In this document: in pieces, positions 1 through 11,840 of the stretch | How positions within the stretch are numbered: the first letter of the stretch is position 1 | How the letters are laid out: each line of letters opens with the position of its first letter | Position numbers and translations under genes: made by a program | Source of the DNA: Trametes villosa | Taxonomy: Eukaryota > Basidiomycota > Agaricomycetes > Polyporales > Polyporaceae | DNA length: 64,000 nt | Direction of reading: 5' to 3' | NCBI GenBank assembly: GCA_002964805.2 | Contig: PUDQ02000034.1 | Location: 372,001-436,000 of the forward strand | Notes under the pieces: model-generated | Database searches by the model: none | What the model was told of the DNA's origin: nothing | What the model saw: only the letters and a program-made list of their open reading frames with translations

Positions 1-117
1 TGGTAAATGTCGATGTGGGGATCGCGAGGACCAGTCGTACTCTGCCAGAGCCCAGCAAATCAACGATAGCGTTTCTCGAGAGAGCGAGTAAATGCTGGTC
101 TTGGTGGAGGGAGCCAT
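1..117 (-). CDS. F-box protein A, 5' end only (cut by window edge)
   Basis: Reads MAPSTKTSIYSLSRETLSLI and on to residue 39 on the minus strand before running off the left edge. It is nearly identical to the start of F-box gene B (MAPSSRTSIHSLSRETLSLI), so this is the first exon of another member of the same family, transcribed leftwards. The start at 115-117 is the only ATG in place, and the same ATG is conserved in B. F-box proteins normally dock substrates onto SCF ubiquitin ligases through Skp1; that role is inferred from the family. Only part of the F-box is visible here, so nothing can be said about the substrate-binding region. Confidence 0.75.
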   Translation of the reverse strand, partial: MAPSTKTSIYSLSRETLSLICWALAEYDWSSRSPHRHLP

Positions 118-980
118 ATTGCGATCTGAGCGCTGTGGCTACTTCCGTTACAGCTGCTGGCAGTTATAGACAACGAGGTCACTGGTAGGAGCCTCGTCGC
201 CAGCCTAGATTTGTCGAATCCCTGACCTTCTTCCCACTGGTTTAAGTCGAGCTCTGTCGGACGAGAAGTCAGTACTGATTACTGGTGATTAGGGTGAAGG
301 AACAGTGTAACTTGGTTGCGTACGAACTTCGACCGCGGCGAGGCGGAGTAGCAGCCACACGGCCCGGGCCCACTGGCACACCGAGGCCACGCGCGCTTAT
401 TCCGTGGCTAAGATCGCAAGCTCGAGCTTCGAGGAAAAGTCGGAACGGCCTTTGAATCTTTCACCACCCTTGCTGATATTGTGCGGGTGGAAGTCGGCAG
501 CACGGGTTTGAAATCTGGCGGGCGAGACGAGGATGTTGGTGGTAAGGAACCAAGAATAATCGTCCGTCCAGCGCCGGAGTTCCAAATCCTGAAGCACTAC
601 GAGCGCTTATCCCGTGGCTTAAACCGCGACGTCCACTTATTGTCGACGTTAATAGATCATGATGTACCAACTTCGCGGCTTCCAAGTCCCCGCACAAGAC
701 TATGCGTCTTCCAAGTATTTAAGGCGTCGACCGGTATCCAGCATCACATGCGAGTCGCGAAAGCAAAAGGTAATCTAATACCGCTACAGATATACGGGTA
801 CAATAGATAGGCATGATGCATGCCAGAGTCCTCGCCGATGCGCACCCCACATACCGGTTTCCGTGTTACTGGTACAGAGATGCTATGCCACTACGAATCT
901 CCCATCTCTCATCCAACGACACGACCCGAACGGTGGGATTCTGTGATGCTCACCAGTCGGTCCCCCACTGCGGCATAGTC
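118..980. other. Intergenic: 5' flank of F-box A and 3' flank of B
   Basis: No convincing gene. The part nearest gene A resembles the 5' flanks of genes B and C: a stretch near 281-306 (actggtgattagggtgaagg) and a gtggctaagat box at 404-414 recur upstream of B and, more loosely, of C. A partial second copy of the box follows at about 604-616. Confidence 0.6.
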
Positions 981-2782
981 CTAGGGATATACGGGGCTTT
1001 TGAGGCTCTTCCCCTTGTTTGACGCCCAGCGCCTCTCATCGCGGCGGAACTCCAGAAGCACCTTATAGATCTCTTCAATCCCTTTCCAGCGGTCAAACGG
1101 GCTGTTGCTGAAACGAAGCCCTTCGAGACGCGGGAACACCAGCGACAGGAAGGATGCGATCGCCCACGAGTCCCCGAGCATGCTCCCGTCCGTCTCGAGC
1201 GTCTCCACCTTCGATTCCTGCTGGGGCGTCAGGAACACGGGCGGACGCACGCGCCCGCCGAAATCCGGCACAAAGCGCATATCGATGGCGACAGCGAGCT
1301 CCGTCAGTTCCGCGCAGTGTAGCGCGAGCGGGATGAGGCCCGCAAGTGTCGCCTGGGGCCGATCGGGCGGGTTAGGTGATCGTTCGTTTTGCCGGGACTG
1401 ATCGTCAGCGGGCACGACGCTGTCCCTAGGCCATTTCAACTTGATGGTGCGGATGGCGGGCCACGCGCGGGACATCGAATCGAGCAGGGCGTTGTCCACG
1501 ACTACCTTGCAACCGTAAATGACAAGGGACCGGAGACCGTGTAGCGCAAGAAGCGGCGCGATGCATGGTGTATGATAGCTGCTGGTGTCTGGATGCTTGG
1601 CGTTTGTGAGGGAGATGGTGATCGCGTTCACTGCGCCGGGGCAGGGGAGGCTTCCCAGAGCGACAGAGAGAGATGTGAAGAGATCTACGGCTTGGTTCGT
1701 GCCTGTCCAGCACAAGTGGAGTGAAATGGAGTGGAGCGAGGTTGGCATGATTGCGGCAAGGAGGGAGGTGCAGCATGCGTAGTTGCCGCTCTTCCCGTCC
1801 AACACGAGATTTGTCAATGCCGCGAAAAACCCGTCCCACCTTCCTTCGGGGGACCAGTCCTTTGGGTCGGCTAGTGGTTTAATGTCCAGCACCGCGAGAT
1901 GGGGGAGCCGGCCCAGTGCGACCAATGCATCGTACCTGACGCCTACGCCGTCCCTGCCAAGGAAGCTCGTCAGGCAATACAGGTTCCCTGCCTCGATGCC
2001 CCGAAGCGACGTTTGCTGCCTCGGGAGTAAGGTGCGATCTCCCGATTCCACCCTGAGTTCCAGCTTCTCCATCCGCGGAGCCAGTTGCGAGCAGATCTTG
2101 ATGACATCTCTCAGATGATCCGGGTCGGGGTGCGTAGCGAGAGTTAGTGACAGCTCCTTGAGAACAGAAGAGAGGTAAAAAGAAGTCGGAATGACCGCGG
2201 ATTCGTGTCTAGAAAACTCCGATTCAAGAAGCCGGAGCGAGCGGAGGTTCGGTAGGGCGGGACTTGGGCAGTGAGCTTGTAGCACGTCGGCAACGTCGAA
2301 AGCGAGGAGCCGATCGCAGTGTGGCCCAGGGAGTCTGTTTACCCAAGGATCGATGTTGTGTACGCGGGCTGCGTATTTGAGCCAGATATTGAAGTCTCTG
2401 GAGCTCGACTCTCTATGGAAGCCCTGTGGATATCACTCGGCCCGTCAGCTACACATATCCAACACGGATGTATATATAGTGGAACACTTACAAGTTCTAC
2501 ACGAGGAACCATGAGGCCTGTGAAGAGAAAATCCTTCGGAGTGATTGGATGCACCTCGCGCAGGTCTTCGGGAAGTAGGAGGAGCAGCGGCCAGATGGAC
2601 GGGAGCGTGTGCCATAGGATGTCGAGAGCTGGCTCGGAGAGGAAGCGACAGGTGCGCGCAACAGCCGGCAAATGTCGATGTAACAACCGCGAGGACCAGT
2701 CGTACTCCGCCAGAGCCCAGCAAATCAATGAGAGCGTTTCTCGAGAGAGCGAATGGATGCTGGTTCTGGAAGAGGGTGCCAT
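981..2782 (-). CDS. F-box / leucine-rich protein B
   Basis: Two exons, 2492-2782 and 981-2423 (577 aa). The phase-0 intron 2424-2491 has GTAAGT...CACAG ends. Exon 1 holds the F-box (SLSRETLSLICWALAEYDW, then LPAVARTCRFLSEPALDILW), which is expected to bind Skp1 of an SCF ubiquitin ligase. Exon 2 begins GFHRESSSRDFNIWLKYAAR and continues with leucine-rich segments such as LPNLRSLRLLE and LPHLAVLDIKPL that look like degenerate leucine-rich repeats for substrate binding. An in-frame ATG lies four codons upstream (2794), but gene A lacks it, so the start at 2782 is preferred. Family membership is clear from comparison with C to J; the target is unknown. Confidence 0.82.
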
Positions 2783-3234
2783 GTTGCGACCCAAGCGTTG
2801 TGCCAGCTACTTCCGCTGCAACTGCAAGTAGTGAGCGACGATGTCAGTAACACCCTCTCCGCCAAAAAATTCACTGGTATCTGACCTTCTTGTCGCTGCG
2901 CTTTAAGCTAGCTGTGGGACGAGAATTGGGTCTTGGTGGTTAGGGTGCAAGAACGGTGCACGTTAGTTGTGTGTGGCGGGCCTCGGTAGGCGAGGCGGTA
3001 GCAGCCGCGGGTCATCTGAGTTCTAATTATTCTTAATAGCCAAGCCGGGCGCTTGTCCTGTGGCTAAGATTGTGGCAAAGCTCAGAGCGCTGCGCTCGAG
3101 CTCCAGGCTGGCAAGAGGCTTCAATTCGGAGACGAGGCCATAAAACAATGGCGATCAAGACGAAGCTTGAAACGTAGAGTCCCAAGACTATACACACTCC
3201 AGTCAGCGCTGCCAGTGCACTACCGCGTATAGTC
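2783..3234. other. Intergenic between F-box genes B and C
   Basis: Holds the presumed promoter of B and the 3' flank of C. A gtggctaagat box at 3060-3070 and a ttggtggttagggtgcaaga stretch near 2932-2951 match the flank of gene A. No gene seen. Confidence 0.6.
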
Positions 3235-5081
3235 CTACGGATCCGCCGGGTTCTTACACCTCTTCTCCCTCCGCAGCGCCCAACGCCTCTCCCGGCGGCG
3301 TAGCTCCCGAAATTCGCCAAATAGCTCTTCTGTATCATACCACCAGTCAAACGGCTCGTATCCAAAGTTATCGAGGTGCGGGAACACCAACGACAAGAAC
3401 GACGCGACCGCCGCCGAGCCCCCGAGCATGCTCCCCTCCGTCCGGAACGTCTCCAGTCTGCTTTCCCGCTCGGGAGTAAGGAACACGGGCGGGCGCCCGC
3501 CGCAGCGCCTCCCTTCAAAGCTCGGAGCTACACGCATATCAACGGCGAGCGCGAGCTCCTCTAGATGCGCGCAGCGCAGCGCGAGCGGAACGAGGCCGGC
3601 GAGCGTCGCCCGTGGCGCGTCGGGCGCGCCGGGCGCGGGCGGGGTGTACCTAGATATCCGCTCGAGCTGCGCGTACGAGTTGAGGCTCTCCGACTGGACG
3701 GAGTCGTCCGGCCATGCGAACTCAATGGTGCGGATAGCGGGCCACGCGCGGGACATTGCGTCGAGGAGCGCGTCGTCTACGATGACCTTGCAGCCGCCCT
3801 GTACGACGAGAGACTGGAGGCCGCTCAGGGCGAGGAGTGGTTGAATGCACAGAGAGTGGTAGATGTTGCGATCCTGATCCTCTCCTTCGGTTCCTAGGGC
3901 GATCGTGAGGGTGTTGAACGAGGCGGGGCAGGGGAGGCCGCCCAGTGCACTACAGAGAGCCGCGAAGAGCGTTTCAGCCTGGCTAGAGTCGGGCCAGCGC
4001 AGATCGAGTGCAACGGAGTCGAGAGATGTAGGCGCGATGGCGCCGAGGAGGGAGATACAGCACGTGGGGTTACCGTCCTTCCCATCTAACTTGAGTTCTG
4101 TCAGTGCAGCGAAGAACCCGTCCCGCCTTCCGAGGTGAGACCAGTCGCCTGGATCCGTTCGTGGCCTGATGTCCAGCTTCTTGAGACGAGGAAGACCTCC
4201 TAGGCCGAGCAATGCGTCGTATGCGACACCAATACCTTTCCCGGTTTCGAAGCTGGTGAGGCAGGAGAGCTGACCGAGCTCGGCACCCCTGAGCGACCTC
4301 TCCGGAAAGTTGGCTGGGAAGGACTCAGTATCATGGACACCCCTCCGGAGCTTCAGTGCCTCCGTCCGCGGAGCCAGTTGTGCGAAGCTGCCGACCACGC
4401 TCTCCAGATAGTCCGGGTCGAAATGTGTAGGGAGAGCCACCATGACCGTCTCCAGCCAGGGAGACAGGTAAAAGGCGATAGGCAGGGCTTCGTAGCTGCG
4501 CGTGGAGATCTCGTTCTGAATAAGCCGGAGAGAGCGGAGCTGTAGAAGGGCGGGTTTCGGGCAGTGAGCGTGCAGCATCCCCGGCACGTTGGCAGCGAGA
4601 ACTCGATTCTGGCGGGGGAGTTTTCTTGCGCAGTAGTGGTCGATGTTGCGTACGCGGGATGCGTACATGACCCAGCGCTCGAAGTCGTTGGCCCTTGGCT
4701 CTCGGAGGAAGGTCTGCGTTGAAGATGATACCGCTCGTTAGAAAAACATCCGTGACACGTGTGCATCGTTCGCGAAACACGTACAAATTCTACACGAGGG
4801 ATTGGCGGGGACACTCCTCTTCTTTGCGGCCTCGGGGTGCCTGGACGAAGCTCGCGCAGATCTTCAGGGAGTAGAAGGAGCAAAGGCCAGATGGACGGGA
4901 GGGTATGCCATAAGATGTCGAGGGCTGGCTCGGAGAGGAAGCGGCAGGTCCGCGCGAGAGCAGGTAGGTGCCGATGGGAGGGCTGCGAGAATCGCCTGTC
5001 ATACTCTGCCAGACCCCAGCATATCTCGTGTATTATTTCCTGTGGGAGGGAATAGATGCCAGTCCTCGCGGGGAACGCCAT
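3235..5081 (-). CDS. F-box / leucine-rich protein C
   Basis: Exons 4785-5081 and 3235-4713 (591 aa), with phase-0 intron 4714-4784 (GTACGT...ACGCAG). Exon 1 carries the F-box (IYSLPQEIIHEICWGLAEYD, then LPALARTCRFLSEPALDILW, shared almost exactly with B). Exon 2 opens TFLREPRANDFERWVMYASR, the family's linker signature, followed by leucine-rich repeats (LLQLRSLRLIQNE, LPRLKKLDIRPRTD, LSGLQSLVVQGG). The substrate-side half has diverged from B far more than the F-box. Probable SCF substrate adaptor by family; the substrate is not predictable. Confidence 0.83.
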
Positions 5082-5611
5082 GATTTTGTCGCGCCTTGGT
5101 TAGTATTTCCGCTGTGGCTGCGAGGCAATGTTGTCAGTACGATGGGTTTAGACAGAGAACCGTCTGGTTTACCGTAGTATAGACCAAATCTTGGGAGCGA
5201 TATGCGAGTACTGGTGGTTAGGAAGAAACGTCACTGAGGGATGGCTGTGTACTTCAAATCCCAGTACTGGCCCCGAGGTGGAGTACTTTGTGGCTGAGAT
5301 CTAGATCTACAGAGTCCGGGACTAAGCGCTGAGCGCTGGACTGGAAGTCAGGTTCAGGCAAACGTTCGTAATAATATTAGCGCACGACGTACAAAACACC
5401 GAGGCACTACCGCAAAGACAAGCGAGAAGAGACCACGAGTCCACAACAAGGAGACAGGGCACACCTCGATATAACGCACGGTATGGGGAATCTTGTAGTT
5501 AGAAGTTCCGAGACTAGTCGTCTGTACGGGCTCTTCGAGCGCAAGTACACGCACGACCCCAAAATCAACTCCGCCCGGGGCCAGCGCGGTGGTATCGCGT
5601 CACGGCCGTAC
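5082..5611. other. Intergenic upstream of F-box C
   Basis: A gtggctgagat box at 5290-5300 and tactggtggttaggaagaaa near 5209-5228 are weakened copies of the flanks of A and B. No gene seen. Confidence 0.5.
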
Positions 5612-6705
5612 CTAGTCAGTAGATCCGCAACTGTGAAAGCCATCTGTGGGGGCGCCCGGGAGTCGCCCGAAGACAGCCGCCTCCACGAGCGAAACGTCGC
5701 CACCAGAGGACGTCGCTAACGCGCCATCCCGTGCACCGACCGCATCTATAAACGCCCGATCTGAGCTTCCGCGCACATCACTATGCACGCTACGCACCAT
5801 GAGCTACGAAACTGGGCTCTGCAGCACCTCCCGCCCCACGCGGCACGGGCCGCGCGCGTGGAACACACGCAATCCCACTCTGCAGGCAGCTTATGCACGG
5901 ACGCTTGGAGCTGCACCTACTCTTCGTCTGAAAGCACGCTGTGCACTGTGCCGTTCACGGACCGTCAGCGTCATATATCGAGTCCACAGGCAGGTGGCGC
6001 GGGGCGCACGCACCGGACGATTCCTCGGCGCTCTGACGCTCTGCGCGCGCCTCGTAGCCTGCGTGTACCGATCGTCGGTGGGGCGCAGGTACGGGTGACC
6101 CGCAGGCCAGTCTGGGACCGGCGTCGAGGCGATCGAGGCAGGAGGCGGAATGAGCGGAAAACCGGTACGGGAGCGCTGTCGAGGAAGAGGGAACGCCGTC
6201 GACGTGGAAGCAGGGGAAGCCCAGGTACCGGCGTAGTCGGGGTGGTCGGAACTTGGGGCAGGACTCGGAAGGGTGGATGCGAGGTCATAGTTTGACATGT
6301 ACACCTGAGGAGACGCGGCTCTGACGGCGCCCCCAGCATACGCCGGGGGAAAAGTCTGAAGAAGAGGCTGGGAAATGCCGTATGGCTCGATAGGGCCCCG
6401 GACGGAGGTGGGTGGGTGTCGTGCATACTGTGGGCCGAATGCATCCACCGTAAATTCGGGCTGTTGAGTAGGGTTCTGGGAGGCTGCGTAGCCACTACGA
6501 TCTCTGAGCAGTTCTTCGAATTCTCATTAGACCGAGCACATCGGAGGAACACAACACCAAGATATGAGGACGTACCGCATAGCGTCGAGTGGGGAACTAT
6601 GTAGAATGGCTCCGTGATAGGGCTCATGGCTTGGAGCCGAGCGCGCGGCGCAGGCGGATACTCGTCATCGCAGGGTTGCGCGGGGTTGTAGGCGTAGAAA
6701 GTCAT
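5612..6705 (-). CDS. Short Zn2Cys6 protein 1 (internal zinc cluster)
   Basis: Four exons: 6576-6705, 6014-6513, 5798-5945, 5612-5745 (303 aa; intron phases 1, 0, 1). The third exon starts with a cysteine codon and encodes C-x2-C-x6-C-x5-C-x2-C-x6-C at residues 211-237 (CTACFQTKSRC, then CISCLQSGIAC), the fungal binuclear zinc cluster. About 200 Pro/Ser/Tyr-rich residues precede it, containing the motif EPFYIVPHSTLC that recurs in copy 2. The last exon (ATSSGGDVSLVEAAVFGRLP) matches copy 2. No fungal transcription-factor middle domain is visible, and the usual N-terminal position of the cluster is not seen. Probably nuclear and DNA-binding by family; regulator or decoy is open. The last intron is short (52 bases). 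Confidence 0.75.
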
Positions 6706-8312
6706 CACAAGAGCGGGCGAGGACGCTGCTTGTAGCCGAATACGGACAGGTGAGTAAGTCCTACGGGCCAATGGAGAAGAAGAGGCTGTTCGATCACCTG
6801 GGCGCGAAGCCGAGCGACGTCAACGTTGCAGACTCTACAGGTCATCCACGTAATCGCGAAGAGGAGTAGGAACCTCCAGGCTCGCATCTCGACACCATGT
6901 ACGTCTCAGTGGGGTATATTCTTAAACAGCCTCTCCCAGGATCGGGTACGGAGCGATACATCCATGTGCATACACGACCGTCTACGATGACAGGTCCGTC
7001 ATATATAGCCATGCAGACATCGCCCACCACTCAGCAGCGTCGTATCATGGACCCTTCCTGCGTAACCTTGCCATGCGCTCCCTGAGTCCAAGGAACGCAG
7101 GCATGGCAGTAGGTTGGAACATGGATGGGGCAATATCCTGAGGCGAGTAGTCGATACGACATGCTTCCGCGCTTTGTATCAGCGGTCAAGACGACGCCAT
7201 CGAGCCAAATCTCTTGCCCATCTCCAGAAAAGAATGTACTCACACTGATGTAGGCGGACTTGGATGTGGGGAAAGGCAGGTGCCGTAACTGTCGGTAGCT
7301 CGCCTCCGCGTGCTTATATACGACTTGAGCTCAATGCAACGCATTGGATACGGTGTAGTGCCAAAGGGGGGTGTCGTCCACACCCTGCCACCGCAGCAGT
7401 CTGCGATGCGCTCAATGACCTACAATGGTGCGCCGGAGGGAGTCTAATGGACCAGGTCACGTACCACGGTTGAAGCCAACCGTCGAACCAACTCAAGCGG
7501 TCGTACCGGCGTTGATCCACCTGGGCGGCCCACCCCATCTAGCACTCCTGGTTGCGCATATCCCAGCGGGTGCTACGACGCTTCCAGGATCCGGAAGACC
7601 CGAAGACCAGGAATAGGACCTTAAGCTGAATGCCCAATGTTTGCCGTTTGTTCAAGTCGAGGCGAGCCGCTCAAGCGCAGGTCTTTATGCATACAAGCAG
7701 CGGGAGAGTAATGCATTTCAGGCAGTGGCTGATGATAAAGCATAATCGCAAAAGCATAAGAGAGGTCAAGAAGAAGCAGAACTTCGCTCGCAGATGGTGG
7801 TAGAGAACAAGCAACTACATTAGACGCCAGTCGATCCGCACAGTAACTTCCGTCTCTCGGCAAAATTACGTGCCGCCGCCGGTACAACTCCTCGCGGAGG
7901 CGCATGAGGCCCAGGGCGCATCTTTTGTAAATGGTAGCTGCGATCGCGAACAAACGTGCTAGGCAAGAAGCCAGGTATTCTGCCGATTTTTCATACATAG
8001 GTACAGAACGAATACGACGCACAAAGAAGATGCTGCCACAAGACATGGATGACAAGACGAGAAGTCCGTAAATACAGGACCCACAACTCGATGTCCCAGT
8101 CACAGAGACATCCAGATCCAGAAGCAAGGGTACAGCCAAACGGTCAGCAGAACAGCAAGAAAACGCAACGAGTAGAACCCCCAGACGAACGACCCCAACG
8201 AAAACAAGTACAAGAACAAACCCGAGCGGAGAAAAAAGCGCAGATTTCACCTTATGCCCGTCTCAGAACTGAATCTGCACGAAGCGCATCCACCTCGCGC
8301 GCAGGGACACAC
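6706..8312. other. Gene-poor gap between Zn2Cys6 copies 1 and 2
   Basis: About 1.6 kb with no gene I can support. A minus-strand open frame at 7621-8250 (209 codons, a hydrophobic stretch near its start) has no recognisable domain or paralogue and is probably chance. Confidence 0.5.
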
Positions 8313-9400
8313 CTAATTACCACTCCCAAATGGCATATAGCCCCCCTGCGACATGCGCGGCAGCCGCCCGTACGAGGCTGCCTTCGCGAGGGAGATATCC
8401 CCGCCAGAAGACGACGCGATCGCCTCGGGCGGCGCACCTATACGGGACCGGTTTCAGATTGTCGTGTACTGCAGCATTGAACCTGCTACTGGTACTCACC
8501 ATGCGGCCCAAACCCGAGCTCGGCGACATCGCGCGCCCTAGCAGTGCGCGGCGCGCGCTCGCGCGCGACGCACGGGAGCCGACTGTCCGTGCAGCGCTTG
8601 CACGGCCGTTCCGGCCCGCACTTCTTCCTCGACCGATGGCACTCCACACACTGCCCCGCGGAACACACACCGTCAGCCTCGGCATCCAACGGCAGAGAGG
8701 GTGCAAGGAACTCACAGCGGGCACGCGCCCCGAGCTGTCGACTGGGGCTTCGTTGATGTGCGGGCGCTCGAACTCGAGCGTACTCTGGCCGGTGGGATAC
8801 GGGTACGGGGCAGGAGGGCCTTGCACGGAGGCCGGGGCAATGGGGGCGGGAGGGGGGATAAATGGTATCTCGCGTTGAGCGGAGGGCTGAATGAAGGTGT
8901 TCATGGATTGGAGAGGGTCCACCTGAGAGTGGGCGTGGTCGGTATATTCCAATGCATCGGGGACTGGTAGGACAGGTCCGTAGCTGTAGTTTGGCCGGTA
9001 TACCGGGGAAGGGACGGGGTCGAAGATATTGCCGTCGTAAGCCGCGGTGGAAGGCTCAAGGGAAGAGTGGGGGAGGGGGTGTGGCGCGTAAGGACCTTGA
9101 ACGGAAGGGGGCAGGTCACCAGGGTACTGCACGCTTGGCACCTCCATGTAGGCGGGCAGTGGGACGTGGTTCTGAGTGGTGGCATAGGCGTTCCTGTCTC
9201 TCAGCAGGCCTTGGCCGCCGATCAGACCAGGCAAGGTAAGATAGCACGGTAGCCGGATGTGAGGACGTACCACATAGCGTCGAGTGCGAAATTATGTAAA
9301 ATGGCTCCGTGAATGGGCCCAAAGCCGGAAGAGGAGCAGACGCGGTCGGAAGGTATGTGTCGTCCTGTGAAGGAGCCGGCGGAATGGCGTAGTACGACAT
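8313..9400 (-). CDS. Short Zn2Cys6 protein 2 (internal zinc cluster)
   Basis: Exons 9271-9400, 8716-9209, 8500-8650, 8313-8437 (299 aa), with the same intron phases (1, 0, 1) and the same 130-base first exon as copy 1. The zinc cluster at residues 209-235 (CVECHRSRKKC, then CKRCTDSRLPC) again begins at the first codon of exon 3. Basic residues RSRKK between the second and third Cys are typical of DNA-contacting zinc clusters. The N-terminal part shares TEPFYIISHSTLC and LLRDRN with copy 1; the C-terminal exon shares ASSSGGDISLAKAASYGRLP. The start is set by alignment of MSYYAI with MTFYAY in copy 1; an in-frame upstream ATG exists but is not conserved. Confidence 0.8.
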
Positions 9401-9593
9401 CGAAGAGGACTGCAGGTAGGCACAGGAGGAGTATGTGGCCAGAGGGCGGATAGCGGGTTCAGTATCATCTCCCAAGGGGTAACGGCGCTTGACAGGCCAC
9501 GCGAGCAACTAGCCGCTGGGCAGAGCAGCCAGAACCTAAGAGGGCCGACGTCTTGACCTGCCTGACCGCGATGTGGCGGGTACGCTGCTTTCC

Positions 9594-10712
9594 TCATCGC
9601 TGACAACCATGGATTGGTCGCAGGCCACAGCGACGGCGTAGCCTCCGAGTCCCAGGCGGAGCTGAGCGCTGGGCGTCATAGACATGGGTACTCGGCCGCC
9701 CGAGTTTACGATCCGGTCGCATACCCATGTCTGTGTCACCCAGAATGTCCAGACAATAGCACCCCGAGGGATTCCAGCCAGTCGTGACCTCGTTCGGGGA
9801 GCTCTCCAAGCTCACAGACGCAGGCGCGGATGTATTCATGTTCGTAGGTACGCTTGAATGCTTGTAGGCGAGTAGCCCGTGTAACATAGCTCTGTGTCCT
9901 GCATCGTCGATGAATAGCTCATCAAACGAGGGCACCTACATTCAAGGGCCTTGACAGAGGACAACGCGCGCACATACCGATGTGCTTAACGTATGCCGCT
10001 TCACCCGTAATCGAAGCAGTCACGACGGCCGTCCAACGAATAATCCACCGGGACTTGATGGTTCCCCCACCCATGCACCGCGCGCGCGACTGTCGGGACT
10101 TCGCAACGCCAGGGAGAGGCTGCGCTGGCGCACGTTGCGACGCCCCAGTTGTATCCGGTGCGTTTGACGGGATTGACCGGATGTGGTTGAATTCGGCCGG
10201 GTCGCCTTCATGTTTTCTGAGGTGTGAGCACTCACCAATGTCGAAGTAGCCGACGGGCACCCCAGATAGCGCAGGTAGCGAGAGCAGCCTCGATACTGCC
10301 TAGCGAAGCCGCCTAGGAGTGATGATGCTTCAAGTCCAGTGTACGCCGCAGCTGTCCCAAGATTGAGGAGGGCAGTAGGTATCGTTTATTGTTATGGTTT
10401 GTCCTAGCTATCCGTGCCGGTGGATGATGGACGCAGGATGCTGATACCCTTCGCGCGTAGCATAGTTCCCCATGGGCGTGTGCAGCGCCGATGCAAACCG
10501 ACTGTCCAAGTCAATAGCATGAACAAGCCAAGTATTATCCGCAATAGCTGTACAGCTCGGCAGATACTCATCGAGTAGATACAGAGATAGGAGACGAGGA
10601 GGAGAGCGGCGGAGAGGTCGTCGAGGGGAAGGGGCGGGCAGCCCCACATCCCGGTTTTAAGTTCGCTCCAGGCTTTCATATCAGAGGGGCCTCGGCGCCG
10701 AAGCGGTGGCAC
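9594..10712 (-). other. Possible spliced gene, not resolved
   Basis: Several minus-strand pieces look coding and sit next to plausible splice sites, for example GTATGT...TTGAATGTAG ending at 9937, just before a frame reading VPSFDELFIDDAGHRAMLHG. Another frame at 10408-10647 reads LYLLDEYLPSCTAIADNTWL. I could not chain them into one model with consistent phase, and no domain is recognised. It may be a decayed gene. Confidence 0.2.
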
Positions 10713-11780
10713 TGCTGCCCCCTGATTGGCTGTCGCCTCCCCGGCGAATCACAGTCATTCTCCGCTTCGGCTCCTGATTGGTTGCTCCTCCAGCTAGGGT
10801 CTCTCAGTGTAGCTTCGGGCCAATCATCTTTAAGCGTCGACTCGACCACACCATACATCCGTAGTATAGTAATGCTGAGGAAACTTTCGGCGCAGGAGAA
10901 AAGGCCGGGGCCGCATTAACAGCCCACGACGTACGTCGCGTTACATTGGACAGAAATGCGCCCACAAGACCACAGCGGCCGGTGGCAGGAACCATGGCGG
11001 CGGCAGGAGGCGACGGCGGAGGAGGCGACAATATTGGCATATGATATGCAAAGGTAGCAGGATGCGCAGCGTGCAGCTCACGGCGCCGACAGTTAGTTTG
11101 CGGTCGGAATAAGGAAGACGAGCGAGGATGAGGCTCACCTATGCAATCGACTTAGGCCAACCGGGGCTCCGTGCGAATGAGATCGCGGGCGCTGCTAAGG
11201 TCAGCAGCACAAGCATGCCTAGGGAGACGCGGAGTCCAGCGGAAATTCAGGCGCATGTTGGTTTCCCCGCCAGTACTCACCCGGAGACCGCGAAGAGACA
11301 GACATCGCCCGGGGCGACATCTGCCCTCCCCCGGGACGTACCTGTCGAGTGCGCGGCTTGCTACAGGGCTAGCGGAAACCAGACTAACAGGACATAGAAG
11401 TACGAGACTAGGAGAGCGTCGGGTAGTACTAGGGTAGGATCGGAAAGCACGAGAGCGAAGTCGCATAGCACCAGTGCAAGACGGGAAGATGCCAGAAGCC
11501 ACAGAGCACCCAGAGGACGGGGACCCAGAGTAGGAGCCTCAAGACCAGGAAACGAAACACCTAGTAAGAGCCCCCGTTGAGGAAACAAGAGAGCGCCGGC
11601 TGGAGATAGCAGCGTACGAAGACGAAGCGCAGCAAGCAGGGTGGGCCGGCTAGATCGAGCAGCGCAGGAATTCCAAGACCGTGGACGCGGGACACCTAGG
11701 TAGCCATTGCAGACAGTCGCCGAGGCGAGACAGGGAGGCCCAGATGCACCAAGGTAAGAACGCTGCGATAGCCGGACCAG

Positions 11781-11840
11781 GAGGCGAAACCCAAGACCGA
11801 GAGACGAAACCCAAGACCGAGAGACGGAACCCAAGACCGA
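11781..11840. repeat. 20-base tandem repeat, three units
   Basis: Three adjacent 20-base units, gaggcgaaacccaagaccga, gagacgaaacccaagaccga and gagacggaacccaagaccga, differing by one or two bases each. Looser copies follow (cgacggaacccag near 11888-11900), and similar GA-rich DNA extends over about 11400-12470. Confidence 0.85.

Noticed and set aside
7621..8250. 209-codon minus-strand frame with a hydrophobic N terminus
   Set aside because: No recognisable family, no paralogue among the neighbouring repeated genes, no splice or promoter support.
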